A DNA stretch of 64,000 nt from Rhizobium sp. SG_E_25_P2 (GCF_029892285.1 NZ_JARXVM010000004.1:1-64000), one strand, 5' to 3'. Numbered from the stretch's first letter, positions 51,906 through 60,852 are shown. Notes: generated from the sequence alone by a model not told the origin. Made by a program: numbers and translations.

Positions 51906-53201
51906 ATGATGGGAGGAAACATGTTTACCAGACGCAAGTTCCTGAAAACGACGGCAGCCGGCGGCGCCGTTCTGGCCACATCGGGTTTGGCGGCGCCAGC
52001 GATTGCCCAGCAGGCGGCAGTCAAGCTCGGTTATGTCAGCCCGCAGACCGGTCCGCTCGCCGGCTTCGGCGAGGCTGACAAATTCGTGATCGACAGCTTT
52101 CTGGCTGCCACCAAGAAGATGGGCCTGAACTACGAGGTCGTCGTCAAGGACAGCCAGTCCAACCCCAACCGCGCCGCCGAAGTCGCCAAGGAACTGATCG
52201 TCGACGACGAGATCAATCTGATGCTGGTGTCGTCGACGCCGGAAACCACCAATCCGGTCTCGACCACCTGCGAGGCGGAGCAGGTACCGTGCTTGTCGAC
52301 AGTCGCGCCCTGGCAACCCTGGTTCATCGGCCAGCAGGGCAATCCTGGCGATCCCGCCAGCTGGAAGCCGTTCAACTACGCCTATCACTTCTTCTGGGGG
52401 CTGGAAGACATCATTGCCGTGTTCACCGGCATGTGGAGCCAGATCGACACCAACAAGAAGGTTGGCGGCCTCTTCCCCAATGACGGCGACGGCAATGCCT
52501 GGGGAGACAAGGTCGTCGGCTTCCCGCCGGTTCTCGAAAAGCTCGGCTATGGCCTTACCGACACCGGCCGCTACCAGAATCTGACGGACGATTTCTCGGC
52601 CCAGATCAACGCATTCAAGCAGGCGGAAACGGAGATCCTGACCGGCGTGATGATCCCGCCGGATCTCACCACCTTCTGGAATCAGGCCAAGCAGCAAGGT
52701 TTGAAGCCGAAAATCGCCTCGATCGGCAAGGCGCTGCTGTTCCCGCAGACTGTCGAGGCGCTGGGCGACGCCGGTCACAATCTCTCGACGGAAGTGTGGT
52801 GGACGCCCTCGCATCCCTTCAAGTCGTCGTTGACGGGCGAGAGCGCCGCTGATGTCGCGAGCGCCTTCACCAAGGCGACAGGCCGGCCCTGGACGCAGCC
52901 GATCGGCTTTGCCCATGCGCTGTTCGAACTCGCCGTGGACGTCATGAAGCGGGTCGAGGATGTGGCTGATGGCGACGCCGTCGCCAAGGCCATCGGCGAA
53001 ACCAAGCTCGACACGCTTGTTGGCCCGATTGCCTGGAACAGCGACAAGCTGCCGCCCTTCGCCCAGAAAAACGTTGCCAAGACCCCGCTCGTCGGCGGCC
53101 AGTGGCGGCTGAAGTCCGGCGGCGGCTACGATCTCGTCGTGGTCGAAAACGGGCTGGCTCCGAATGTGCCGCTCGGCGGCAAGATGGAAGCGCTGGGGTG
53201 A
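51906..53201 (+). CDS. HAAT-type ABC transporter substrate-binding protein (aromatic uptake, inferred)
   Basis: A 431-residue type I periplasmic binding protein with a twin-arginine-like leader FTRRKFLKTTAAGG and cleavage near AIAQQ. The mature start VKLGYVSPQTGPLAGFGEADK is typical. The ATG at 51906 has a well spaced GGAGG; ATG 51921 is a good alternative. Its place inside an aromatic-degradation operon suggests an aromatic ligand. A large inverted repeat separates it from its ATPase genes. Confidence 0.88.
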   Translation: MMGGNMFTRRKFLKTTAAGGAVLATSGLAAPAIAQQAAVKLGYVSPQTGPLAGFGEADKFVIDSFLAATKKMGLNYEVVVKDSQSNPNRAAEVAKELIVDDEINLMLVSSTPETTNPVSTTCEAEQVPCLSTVAPWQPWFIGQQGNPGDPASWKPFNYAYHFFWGLEDIIAVFTGMWSQIDTNKKVGGLFPNDGDGNAWGDKVVGFPPVLEKLGYGLTDTGRYQNLTDDFSAQINAFKQAETEILTGVMIPPDLTTFWNQAKQQGLKPKIASIGKALLFPQTVEALGDAGHNLSTEVWWTPSHPFKSSLTGESAADVASAFTKATGRPWTQPIGFAHALFELAVDVMKRVEDVADGDAVAKAIGETKLDTLVGPIAWNSDKLPPFAQKNVAKTPLVGGQWRLKSGGGYDLVVVENGLAPNVPLGGKMEALG

Positions 53202-53230
53202 TGATGGGTGGGGTCTCTGCGGATGCAGCA

Positions 53231-53385
53231 CCCCCCTCTGTCCTGCCGGACATCTCCCCCTCAAGGGGGGAGATTGGCTGGCGGCGCCAGCTTCACTTAC
53301 TCTCGACGCCAGTTGCTGGGCGTTCGTCTCGCCTCTCTGCAATCTCCCCCTTGAGGGGGAGATGTCCGGCAGGACAGAGGGGGGT
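53231..53385. repeat. Intergenic inverted repeat with 46-bp arms
   Basis: The left arm (53231-53276) and right arm (53340-53385) are reverse complements apart from one base in a C run. Each arm is itself partly palindromic, with C5-6 and G5-6 runs in a CATCTCCCCC / GGGGGAGAT arrangement. The 63-base centre contains a further short palindrome, GCTGGCGGCGCCAGC. Similar CTGTCCTGCCGGACATCTCC-type elements are familiar from rhizobial intergenic regions. Here it lies inside an operon, between binding protein and ATPase genes, and could form a strong RNA stem. Confidence 0.85.
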
Positions 53386-53431
53386 GAACTCCAAAGCGCC
53401 CACACCAATCTTCTAACTGAGAAAGCCGACC

Positions 53432-54151
53432 ATGCCGATCCTTGAACTCAACGGTGTTTCCAAATCCTTCGGGGCCCTGGTGGTCGCCGAGGATATCGGT
53501 TTTGCCGTCGAGCCCGGCGAGGCGCTGGGGGTGATCGGGCCGAACGGGGCGGGCAAGTCGACGCTGTTCAACCTGATCACCGGCAATCTGTCGGTCGCCA
53601 AGGGCGTCATTCACTTCGACGGCCGCGACGTGACCACACTGCCGCCGATGCAACGCTGCTTTGCCGGCATGGGCCGCACTTTCCAGATCCCGCAGCCATT
53701 CGAACGGTTGACAGTCTATGAGAATCTGCTGGTTGCCGGCGCCTTCGGCAGCGAGAAGACCGAGGCGGAAGTTGCCGATCTCTGCGCGGAAATTCTGGTC
53801 GAGACCGGGCTGATTGGCAAGGCGAACAAGCCGGCTGGCAGCCTGTCTCTGCTCGGGCGCAAGCGGCTGGAGCTGGCGCGCGCGCTGGCCACCCAGCCCA
53901 AGCTTCTGCTGCTCGATGAAATCGCCGGCGGCCTGACCGAAGGCGAATGCCGGCAGTTGGTCTCCACCATCAAGCGGGTGCATGAGCGGGGCATGACGAT
54001 CATCTGGATCGAGCATGTGCTGCATGCACTGACCGCGGTGGCGGAGAAAATCCTGGTGCTCAATTTCGGCCGGGTGATCGGTCATGGCGATCCGCAAGCC
54101 ATCATGAATTCGCGCGAGGTGCGCGAGATCTATCTGGGCATGGAGGTCTGA
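53432..54151 (+). CDS. HAAT ABC transporter ATPase (LivG-like)
   Basis: A 239-residue ATPase with Walker A GPNGAGKST, Walker B LLLLDEIAGGLT and H-loop IEHVLHAL. The signature region reads SLSLLGRKRLELARAL, without the usual LSGGQ glycines. It is the first ATPase after the inverted repeat and three bases before the LivF-like gene. It pairs with that ATPase, whose signature is standard. Confidence 0.9.
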   Translation: MPILELNGVSKSFGALVVAEDIGFAVEPGEALGVIGPNGAGKSTLFNLITGNLSVAKGVIHFDGRDVTTLPPMQRCFAGMGRTFQIPQPFERLTVYENLLVAGAFGSEKTEAEVADLCAEILVETGLIGKANKPAGSLSLLGRKRLELARALATQPKLLLLDEIAGGLTEGECRQLVSTIKRVHERGMTIIWIEHVLHALTAVAEKILVLNFGRVIGHGDPQAIMNSREVREIYLGMEV

Positions 54152-54154
54152 GCG

Positions 54155-54874
54155 ATGAGCCTGATCGAGACGAAGAACCTCATGGCTTTTTATGGCGACT
54201 TCCAGGCCCTGTTCGGCGTGAACATCATCCTTCATCCCGGCGAAACCATCGCCGTGATCGGCGCAAATGGCGCAGGAAAATCGACATTGATGCGCTCGAT
54301 CGCCGGCGTGCTGCGCAACGAGCCGGGCGCGATCCTGCATCGCGGCGAGACGATCGGCGCGCTTTCCGCGCCGGATGTGATGGCGCGCGGCGTGGCGCTG
54401 GTGCCGGAAGGGCGGCGGCTGTTTCCATCGCTGACCGTCGAGGAAAACCTGCTCGTGGGGCGTCATGGCCGCAAGGTCGATGGCCCCTGGACGTTGGACG
54501 GCGTCTACCAGTTGTTTCCGATCCTGAAGGAAAGGCGATGCAAACCCTCGACGGCGCTGTCGGGCGGGCAGCAGCAGATGGTGGCGATCGGTCGTGCGCT
54601 GATGTCCAATCCGGAAGTGCTGCTCTGCGACGAACTCAGCCTCGGGCTGGCGCCGGTGGTGATCAAGGACATCTACGCCGCCTTTCCGCGCATCCGCGAG
54701 ACGGGAGCGGCCATCGTCATCGTCGAACAAGATATCGCCCAGGCGCTGAAAGTCGCCGATCGCGTCTATTGCATGATGGAGGGTCGGGTGACCCTTGAAG
54801 GGCGGCCGGGCGAGCTCGATCGCGCCGACATTCACGCGGCCTATTTCGGAGCGGACACCCATGAACTGGCTTGA
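54155..54874 (+). CDS. HAAT ABC transporter ATPase (LivF-like)
   Basis: A 239-residue ATPase with Walker A GANGAGKST, signature LSGGQQQ and Walker B VLLCDELSLGLAP. A GGAGG site lies in the end of the previous gene. The permease gene starts inside its last 14 bases, which indicates coupling. Confidence 0.92.
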   Translation: MSLIETKNLMAFYGDFQALFGVNIILHPGETIAVIGANGAGKSTLMRSIAGVLRNEPGAILHRGETIGALSAPDVMARGVALVPEGRRLFPSLTVEENLLVGRHGRKVDGPWTLDGVYQLFPILKERRCKPSTALSGGQQQMVAIGRALMSNPEVLLCDELSLGLAPVVIKDIYAAFPRIRETGAAIVIVEQDIAQALKVADRVYCMMEGRVTLEGRPGELDRADIHAAYFGADTHELA

Positions 54875-55724
54875 CACCATTCTCCAGGGCATTCTGCTCG
54901 GCGGGCTTTATGCGTTGTTTGCGGCTGGGCTTTCGCTCGTCTTCGGCATCATGCGGCTCGTCAATCTCGCCCATGGCGATCTGATCGTGCTGGCGGCCTT
55001 CCTCATCCTCGTGCTCGTTTCGACGCTCGGGCTCAATCCGTTTCTGGCGGCGCTGATCGCCGCGCCCTTGATGTTCGGCGCCGGCTATCTCCTGCAATAT
55101 CATCTGCTCAATCGCACGCTTGGCAAGGACATCCTGCCGCCGCTGCTCGTGACCTTCGGTCTATCCATCGTCATCCAGAACGGCTTGCTGGAAAGCTTCA
55201 CCGCTGACAGCCGGCGCATTTCAGCCGGCGCCCTCGAACAGGCGTCGATCTCGCTCGGTGGTATCAATGCCGGCGTCATGCCGCTCATGACCTTCGCCTC
55301 TGCGATCCTGGTAATCGTCGGCCTCAATCAGCTTATCTACAAGACGGCGCTCGGTCGGGCCTTCCGCGCCACCTCCGACGATGTGGTGACGGCGGGGCTG
55401 ATGGGCATCCGGCCCAACCAGATCTTCGCCATTGCCACCGGGCTCGCCATGGTCATCGTCACCATCGCCGCACTCTATCTCGGCACGCGCGCCAATTTCG
55501 ATCCGACCTCGGGTCCCGCACGGCTGATCTACGCTTTCGAGGCGGTGATTATCGGCGGGCTCGGTTCGCTCTGGGGAACGCTGGCTGGCGGCGTCATTCT
55601 CGGCGTGGCGCAGACGCTCGGCGCCGCGATCAATCCGGAATGGCAGATCCTGTCAGGCCATATCGCCTTCCTGCTCGTTCTGTTGTTCCGCCCCCGGGGT
55701 CTCTTCCCCCGAGCCGTCGATTGA
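54861..55724 (+). CDS. HAAT ABC transporter permease (LivH-like)
   Basis: A 287-residue permease with about eight hydrophobic segments, starting NWLDTILQGILLGGLYALFAAG in part. The loop GRAFRATSDDVVTAGLMGI is the coupling segment. The start at 54861 overlaps the LivF-like gene by 14 bases; a longer frame to 54795 would sit deeper in that gene and has no membrane character. Confidence 0.92.
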   Translation: MNWLDTILQGILLGGLYALFAAGLSLVFGIMRLVNLAHGDLIVLAAFLILVLVSTLGLNPFLAALIAAPLMFGAGYLLQYHLLNRTLGKDILPPLLVTFGLSIVIQNGLLESFTADSRRISAGALEQASISLGGINAGVMPLMTFASAILVIVGLNQLIYKTALGRAFRATSDDVVTAGLMGIRPNQIFAIATGLAMVIVTIAALYLGTRANFDPTSGPARLIYAFEAVIIGGLGSLWGTLAGGVILGVAQTLGAAINPEWQILSGHIAFLLVLLFRPRGLFPRAVD

Positions 55725-55731
55725 GGCTGAG

Positions 55732-56847
55732 ATGACCGTCCAGACCGAAACCCTCCCGAAGATGACGAGCCGACCGCAAGCCTGGCGGGTCGAGACACGC
55801 ACCCGCGTCTCCCTGCTGTTTTCGATCGCCGCGATCCTTTTCGTGCTGTTGCTTGCGCTGGCGCCGTTCCTCGTGTCGCGCGGCGTGGTCCAGGATCTGT
55901 TCTTTATTTTCACCATGCTGGCGCTCGCCCAATGCTGGAACCTGCTGGCTGGCTATGCCGGTCTGATCTCCGTGGGACAGCAGCTTTTCGTGGGCTGCGG
56001 CGCCTATGCCTTGTTCGGCTTCGTGATCCTGTTGGGCCTTGATCCCATCCTGGCGATCCCCCTTGCTGGCCTGTTCGCCATGCTCATCGCGCTGCCAACC
56101 GCCTTCTTCGCCTTCCGGCTCTATGGTCCCTATTTCGCCATCGGCACCTGGGTCATAGCCGAGGTCGGCCGGCTGCTTTTTGCGCAATGGAAAGCGCTTG
56201 GCGGCGGCACCGGCACGTCGCTGCCGCGCGAGGCGACGCGAGACATGTTTGGTGTGTCGCTGCTCAAGGATTGGTTTAGCATGCGGCCTGCCGCTGCCTC
56301 AGACGCGATCGCCTTCTGGCTGGCGCTTCTTGTGCTCGTGCTGACGATTGGCTTTGCCTATCGGCTGCTGCGCTCAAAGCAGGGCCTGGGGCTCGCAGCC
56401 GTGCGCGACAATGAGACGGCGGCGCGCGCGCTGGGCGTCGACGCCCGCCGGCTGAAGCTCGCGATCTACCTTTCGACCGCTTTCATCACTGGTCTCGTCG
56501 GCGCGCTGATCTATCTTCAGAAGGCGCGGATCTCGCCGGATGCAGCCTTCTCGCTCACCGACTGGACGGCCTATGTCGTGTTCATCGTGGTGATCGGCGG
56601 CATCGGCGCGATCGAAGGACCGATCCTTGGGGTGATCCTGTTTTTCCTGCTGCAGAATGCGCTGTCGAGCTACGGCTCCTGGTATCTGCTGCTGCTCGGC
56701 GCCATCGCCATCATCACAATGCTGTTTGCGCCCAAGGGCATCTGGGGTCTGATCACCGACCGCACCGGCATCGAACTCTTTCCGGTCCGCCGCACCTTGC
56801 GGGGCGGGTCGCTCGAACACATGGAAAAGGGAGGGCCTCATGGCTGA
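55732..56847 (+). CDS. HAAT ABC transporter permease (LivM-like)
   Basis: A 371-residue permease with a polar N-terminus of about 25 residues and eight or more hydrophobic segments. AQCWNLLAGYAGLISVGQQLFVG-type sequence and the loop LGLAAVRDNETAARALGV are typical of LivM. Its end overlaps the monooxygenase start by eight bases, which ties the importer to the aromatic pathway. Confidence 0.92.
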   Translation: MTVQTETLPKMTSRPQAWRVETRTRVSLLFSIAAILFVLLLALAPFLVSRGVVQDLFFIFTMLALAQCWNLLAGYAGLISVGQQLFVGCGAYALFGFVILLGLDPILAIPLAGLFAMLIALPTAFFAFRLYGPYFAIGTWVIAEVGRLLFAQWKALGGGTGTSLPREATRDMFGVSLLKDWFSMRPAAASDAIAFWLALLVLVLTIGFAYRLLRSKQGLGLAAVRDNETAARALGVDARRLKLAIYLSTAFITGLVGALIYLQKARISPDAAFSLTDWTAYVVFIVVIGGIGAIEGPILGVILFFLLQNALSSYGSWYLLLLGAIAIITMLFAPKGIWGLITDRTGIELFPVRRTLRGGSLEHMEKGGPHG

Positions 56848-58594
56848 CATCAACACCGACGTTCTGATCATCGGCACCGGGCCGGCTGGCTCCGCCACCG
56901 CCGCATTGCTTGCGAGCTACGGCCTGGAGCCGATGGTGATCAATCGCTACCGCTGGCTCGCCACGACGCCGCGCGCCCACATCACCAATCAGCGCACGAT
57001 GGAAGTGCTACGCGATCTCGGCCGCGACGTAGAGGATGAGGCCTATATGTATGCGACCGAACAGGATCTGATGGGCCAGAACGTGTTCTGCACGGCGGTC
57101 GCCGGTGAGGAAATCGGCCGCATGCAGAGCTGGGGCAACCATCCGCTGTCGCGCGCTGAGCATCTTCTCTCTTCCCCCGGCCGGATGAACGATCTCCCTC
57201 AGACCTATATGGAGCCGCTGCTCTTCAAGACCGCCTGCTCGCGCGGCGCGCAGGCGCGCATGTCGACGGAATATGTGAGCCATGTGCAGGACGCCGAAGG
57301 TGTGACCACCACCTGCCTCGACCGTCTCACGGGCAAGGAATTCACCGTCCGCTCGAAATTCCTCGTCGGCGCCGATGGCGGCAATTCCAAGGTCGCCGAA
57401 CATGCCGGTCTCTCTTTCGAGGGCAAGATGGGCGTGGCCGGCTCGATGAACATCCTGTTCGAATGCGATCTGTCGCGCTATGTCGCCCATCGCCCCTCGG
57501 TGCTCTACTGGGTGTTGCAGCCCGGCGCCGATGTCGGCGGCATCGGCATGGGTCTGGTGCGCATGGTGCGCCCGTGGAACGAGTGGCTGATCGTCTGGGG
57601 CTATGACATCAACCAGCCGGCGCCGGCTGTTGACGACGCCTTCGCCACCAAGGTGGTTCGCGATCTCGTCGGCGTGCAGGACCTGCAGCCGAAGATCAAG
57701 TCGGTCTCCACCTGGACCGTCAACAATATGTATGCGACGACCATGTCGAGCGGTCGCGTCTTCTGCATGGGCGACGCGACGCATCGCCATCCGCCGTCCA
57801 ACGGTCTCGGCTCCAACACCTCGATTCAGGACGCGTTCAATCTGGCCTGGAAGCTCGCCATGGTCATTCGCGGCCAGGCTGGCGAGAGGCTGCTAGACAG
57901 CTACCAGGCCGAGCGCGCGCCGGTCGCCAAGCAGATCGTCACCCGCGCCAACAAGTCGATCGAGGAATTCGGTCCGATCTTCAAGGCGCTCGGCCTGCTC
58001 GATTCCGTCGATCCGGTGAAAATGCAGGAAAATATGGACGCCCGCTGCGACGACACCGCCGACGGCGAACGCCAGCGCGACGCGATCCGTCAGGCGATCG
58101 CCGCCAAGGTCTATGAATTCGACGCCCATGGCGTGGAAATGAACCAGCGCTACACATCCGGCGCCGTGGCCACCGACGGTCAGCCTGAACCGGCCTTCGA
58201 GAAGGACGCGGAGCTGCATTACCAGCCCACTACCTGGCCGGGCGCGCGGCTCCCGCATGTCTGGCTCTATGGCCCGGAGGGCGAGAAGGTGTCGAGTCTG
58301 GACCTGACCGGCCACGGCGTCTTCACGCTGCTGACCGGCATCGGCGGCGACGGCTGGGCTGCGGCCGCAAAAGCACTGTCGAAGGAGTTGGGCCTGCAGA
58401 TTACGGTGCACAAGATCGGCCCGCGTCAGACCTGGCAGGATTTTTCCGGCGACTGGGGGCGCGCCCGCGAGATCCGCGATTCCGGCGCGCTCTTGGTGCG
58501 TCCCGACCACCATATCGCCTGGCGGGCGGATGCGGCGGTCGCCGATCCCGAAGGTGAATTGCGTCGCGTTCTCAAGACCATCCTGGACCGGTGA
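56840..58594 (+). CDS. FAD-dependent aromatic monooxygenase (TfdB/PheA-like phenol hydroxylase)
   Basis: A 584-residue class A flavin monooxygenase. The N-terminal dinucleotide motif IIGTGPAGSATAALLA, the DG motif LVGADGGNSKVAE and the FAD-ribityl motif FCMGDATHRHPPSNGLGSN are present, followed by a thioredoxin-like C-terminal domain. It resembles 2,4-dichlorophenol 6-monooxygenase (TfdB) in length and motif layout. Between a transporter and hydroxyquinol dioxygenase it is best read as the enzyme that hydroxylates a phenolic substrate, for example resorcinol, to hydroxyquinol. The GGGAGG site lies in the LivM-like gene. Confidence 0.88.
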   Translation: MADINTDVLIIGTGPAGSATAALLASYGLEPMVINRYRWLATTPRAHITNQRTMEVLRDLGRDVEDEAYMYATEQDLMGQNVFCTAVAGEEIGRMQSWGNHPLSRAEHLLSSPGRMNDLPQTYMEPLLFKTACSRGAQARMSTEYVSHVQDAEGVTTTCLDRLTGKEFTVRSKFLVGADGGNSKVAEHAGLSFEGKMGVAGSMNILFECDLSRYVAHRPSVLYWVLQPGADVGGIGMGLVRMVRPWNEWLIVWGYDINQPAPAVDDAFATKVVRDLVGVQDLQPKIKSVSTWTVNNMYATTMSSGRVFCMGDATHRHPPSNGLGSNTSIQDAFNLAWKLAMVIRGQAGERLLDSYQAERAPVAKQIVTRANKSIEEFGPIFKALGLLDSVDPVKMQENMDARCDDTADGERQRDAIRQAIAAKVYEFDAHGVEMNQRYTSGAVATDGQPEPAFEKDAELHYQPTTWPGARLPHVWLYGPEGEKVSSLDLTGHGVFTLLTGIGGDGWAAAAKALSKELGLQITVHKIGPRQTWQDFSGDWGRAREIRDSGALLVRPDHHIAWRADAAVADPEGELRRVLKTILDR

Positions 58595-58603
58595 GGGCGC
58601 GAC

Positions 58604-59482
58604 ATGGACACGCATGAAAAGGGCTATTTCACCGAGGAAAATTCCGTCGAGGTGGTGACCGGCCGCAACGCCAACGCCAACAGCGAGCGGCTGAAGCAGG
58701 TGATGGAGGTCGTCACCCGCAAGCTGCATGAGGCGGTCAAGGAGTTGGAGCCGACCCAGGACGAATGGATGGAGGCGATCCTGTTTCTCACTCGCACCGG
58801 CCAGATGTGCAACGAATGGCGGCAGGAGTTCATCCTGCTGTCGGACGTGCTCGGCGTCTCCATGCTGGTCGACGCGATCAACAACCGCAAGCCATCGGGC
58901 GCGTCTGAAAGCACGGTGCTCGGCCCTTTCCATGTGGCCGACGCGCCGGAATTGCCGATGGGCGCCAATATCTGCCTCGACGCCAAAGGCGAGGACATGG
59001 TGATCTCGGGCCGCATCCTCGACACCGAGGGCGCGCCGATCGCCAATGCTGTCATTGATGTCTGGCAGGCCAATGACGAAGGCTTTTACGATGTCCAGCA
59101 AAAGGGCGTGCAGCCGGACTTTAATCTGCGCGGCGTCTTTCGCACTGGCGCCGACGGGACCTATTGGTTCCGGGCGGTGAAGCCGAAATTCTACCCAATC
59201 CCCGACGATGGCCCGGTCGGCCAGTTGCTCGGCAAGCTCGGCCGCCATCCCTATCGTCCGGCGCATCTGCATTACATCATCAAGGCCGAGGGGTTTGAGA
59301 CGCTGATCACCCACATCTTCGACCCCGACGATCCCTATATCCATTCGGATGCGGTGTTCGGCGTCAAGGAAAGCCTGCTGGCGAAATTTGTCCGCCAGGC
59401 GGACGCGCAACGCGCTGCAGAGTATGGGTTCACGGCGGAATTCTGGGAGGTGAAGCACGACTTTGTGCTGGTGGAGGGATGA
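58604..59482 (+). CDS. Hydroxyquinol 1,2-dioxygenase
   Basis: A 292-residue intradiol dioxygenase with iron ligands Tyr162 (EGFYDVQ), Tyr197 (KFYPIPDDG), His221 and His223 (RPAHLHY). The N-terminal dimerisation domain and the IPDDGPVGQLL segment are typical of hydroxyquinol 1,2-dioxygenases. It aligns without gaps around the active site with the dioxygenase at 49936 but is clearly a different sequence. It follows the monooxygenase by nine bases and would open its product. Confidence 0.92.
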   Translation: MDTHEKGYFTEENSVEVVTGRNANANSERLKQVMEVVTRKLHEAVKELEPTQDEWMEAILFLTRTGQMCNEWRQEFILLSDVLGVSMLVDAINNRKPSGASESTVLGPFHVADAPELPMGANICLDAKGEDMVISGRILDTEGAPIANAVIDVWQANDEGFYDVQQKGVQPDFNLRGVFRTGADGTYWFRAVKPKFYPIPDDGPVGQLLGKLGRHPYRPAHLHYIIKAEGFETLITHIFDPDDPYIHSDAVFGVKESLLAKFVRQADAQRAAEYGFTAEFWEVKHDFVLVEG

Positions 59483-59510
59483 AAAGGGGCGCGGCGACTT
59501 CTAGGGTTGC

Positions 59511-59530
59511 CCACAAGCGCCTCCTTGTGG
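59511..59530 (+). terminator. Small hairpin after the hydroxyquinol operon
   Basis: CCACAAG at 59511-59517 pairs with CTTGTGG at 59524-59530 around a six-base loop. It lies 28 bases after the dioxygenase stop and 58 before the ROK gene. No T run follows, so termination would be weak or factor-dependent. Confidence 0.4.
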
Positions 59531-59588
59531 ACGCCAAGTTTGCCTCGCAAGTTGGATAGCCTTTGCCTATGCTGGCTCCTCATCGGAT

Positions 59589-60764
59589 ATGCAGAGGGCC
59601 GACTTGAAAATCGATCAGAGAACAACTCGGGCGATGAACCGGCGCCTGATCCTCAACCTTGTCCGCAAGGAAGGGGCGCTCAGCCGTGCAGATCTGGCCA
59701 ATGCGACGGGGTTGAGCCCGGCTGCGGTGACCTTCGTGGTCACCGATCTTCTTGCCGAGGGTTATCTCATCGAAGGTGAGACGGCGCCAGGCGGCGGCGG
59801 GCGGCGTCCCGTTCCCTTGTCGATCAATTACCGCGGGCGTTTGGCGATCGGCGTCAAAATGAATATCGGCTCGCTCGACTGCGTGCTGACGGATCTGTCG
59901 ACATCCGTGATTTCCTCGCTCTCCGTCCCATTCGACAATCCTGCCCCGGAGACGGTGCTCGACGCGGCTGAGAATGCCATCCAGCGATTGTTGCGCGCCG
60001 CTCCGGAGCACGCCGGACAGTTGACGGGTGTCGGATTTTCGATGCCGGGCACGATCGACATGCCGGCGGGCGTCTGCGTGTCCAGCAATCGTTTCGGCTG
60101 GAGGGACGTGCCTTTTGCGAAAATGCTGCGCGACCGGATCGGCGCGCCCGTTTGGATGGAGGATGACACGCTGGCTTTTGCGCTGGCCCAGCATCTTTTC
60201 GGTCTTGGCAGCCAGCACGCCATCTTTCTGGCGCTTGCGGTGGGTGTCGGGATCGGCTGCGCGACCGTTGCAAACGGTGTCGTGCTGCGCGGCGCCCATG
60301 GACGGGCCGGCAAACTCGGCCATAACACCCATCGTCTGGAGGGGCCGATGTGCGAATGTGGCCGCGCCGGCTGTCTGCAGACGTTTCATTCGGTTCCGGT
60401 AATCGTCGACGCCTGGCGGCGCGGCAAGGGGCTTGGGGCTGAAGCGGACCGCTACAGCATGAAGGAAGCGGCGCTTCAGGGCGACGACCTTGCCTGTGGT
60501 CTTCTGCAGCAGGCAGGCGAAGACATTGGCGTTCATTTGGCCAGTGTCATCAATTCCACCGATCCCGAAATTGTGGTGGTCGGCGGCGAGGCGGTGACAT
60601 TCGGCGATCTTCTCTTCGATCCCATGCGCAGAATGCTCGACCGCTATTGCTATACGCGAGCGCCCGCCATCATTCCGGACGAGCGCGAGCATTTTTGGGC
60701 GGCGGGCGCTGCCGCGCTCGCCATTCAGGGCCTCTTCAATTTCGAGATGGCCGACAGCGGCTGA
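59589..60764 (+). CDS. ROK-family transcriptional regulator
   Basis: A 391-residue NagC/XylR-type ROK protein. An N-terminal winged helix-turn-helix (LSRADLANATGLSPAAVTFVV) precedes a ROK sugar-kinase-like domain with the zinc motif CECGRAGCLQ. The expected GHMT segment reads GHNTH. The ATG at 59589 has no clear ribosome binding site, and ATG 59634 is an alternative just before the helix-turn-helix. It faces the beta-galactosidase operon and is likely its sugar-responsive regulator. Confidence 0.88.
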   Translation: MQRADLKIDQRTTRAMNRRLILNLVRKEGALSRADLANATGLSPAAVTFVVTDLLAEGYLIEGETAPGGGGRRPVPLSINYRGRLAIGVKMNIGSLDCVLTDLSTSVISSLSVPFDNPAPETVLDAAENAIQRLLRAAPEHAGQLTGVGFSMPGTIDMPAGVCVSSNRFGWRDVPFAKMLRDRIGAPVWMEDDTLAFALAQHLFGLGSQHAIFLALAVGVGIGCATVANGVVLRGAHGRAGKLGHNTHRLEGPMCECGRAGCLQTFHSVPVIVDAWRRGKGLGAEADRYSMKEAALQGDDLACGLLQQAGEDIGVHLASVINSTDPEIVVVGGEAVTFGDLLFDPMRRMLDRYCYTRAPAIIPDEREHFWAAGAAALAIQGLFNFEMADSG

Positions 60765-60783
60765 TGTGAGGCGGAATGTAAAG

Positions 60784-60809
60784 AGCGGCGGAGCCTAAAC
60801 TCCGCCGCT
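60784..60809. terminator. Bidirectional hairpin between ROK and beta-galactosidase genes
   Basis: AGCGGCGGAG at 60784-60793 and CTCCGCCGCT at 60800-60809 form a perfect 10-bp stem with a CCTAAA loop. It lies between convergent genes. A second GC-rich palindrome, GGCGCTTGCGCGCC, follows about ten bases later. There is no T run on the plus strand. Confidence 0.6.
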
Positions 60810-60852
60810 GGAGTGACGGCGCTTGCGCGCCGCCTGGGAGAGCTCTTGAACC

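Noticed and set aside
53231-53385. CRISPR array or insertion sequence at the repeat.
   Set aside because: There are only two inverted arms, no spaced direct repeats, and no transposase frame.
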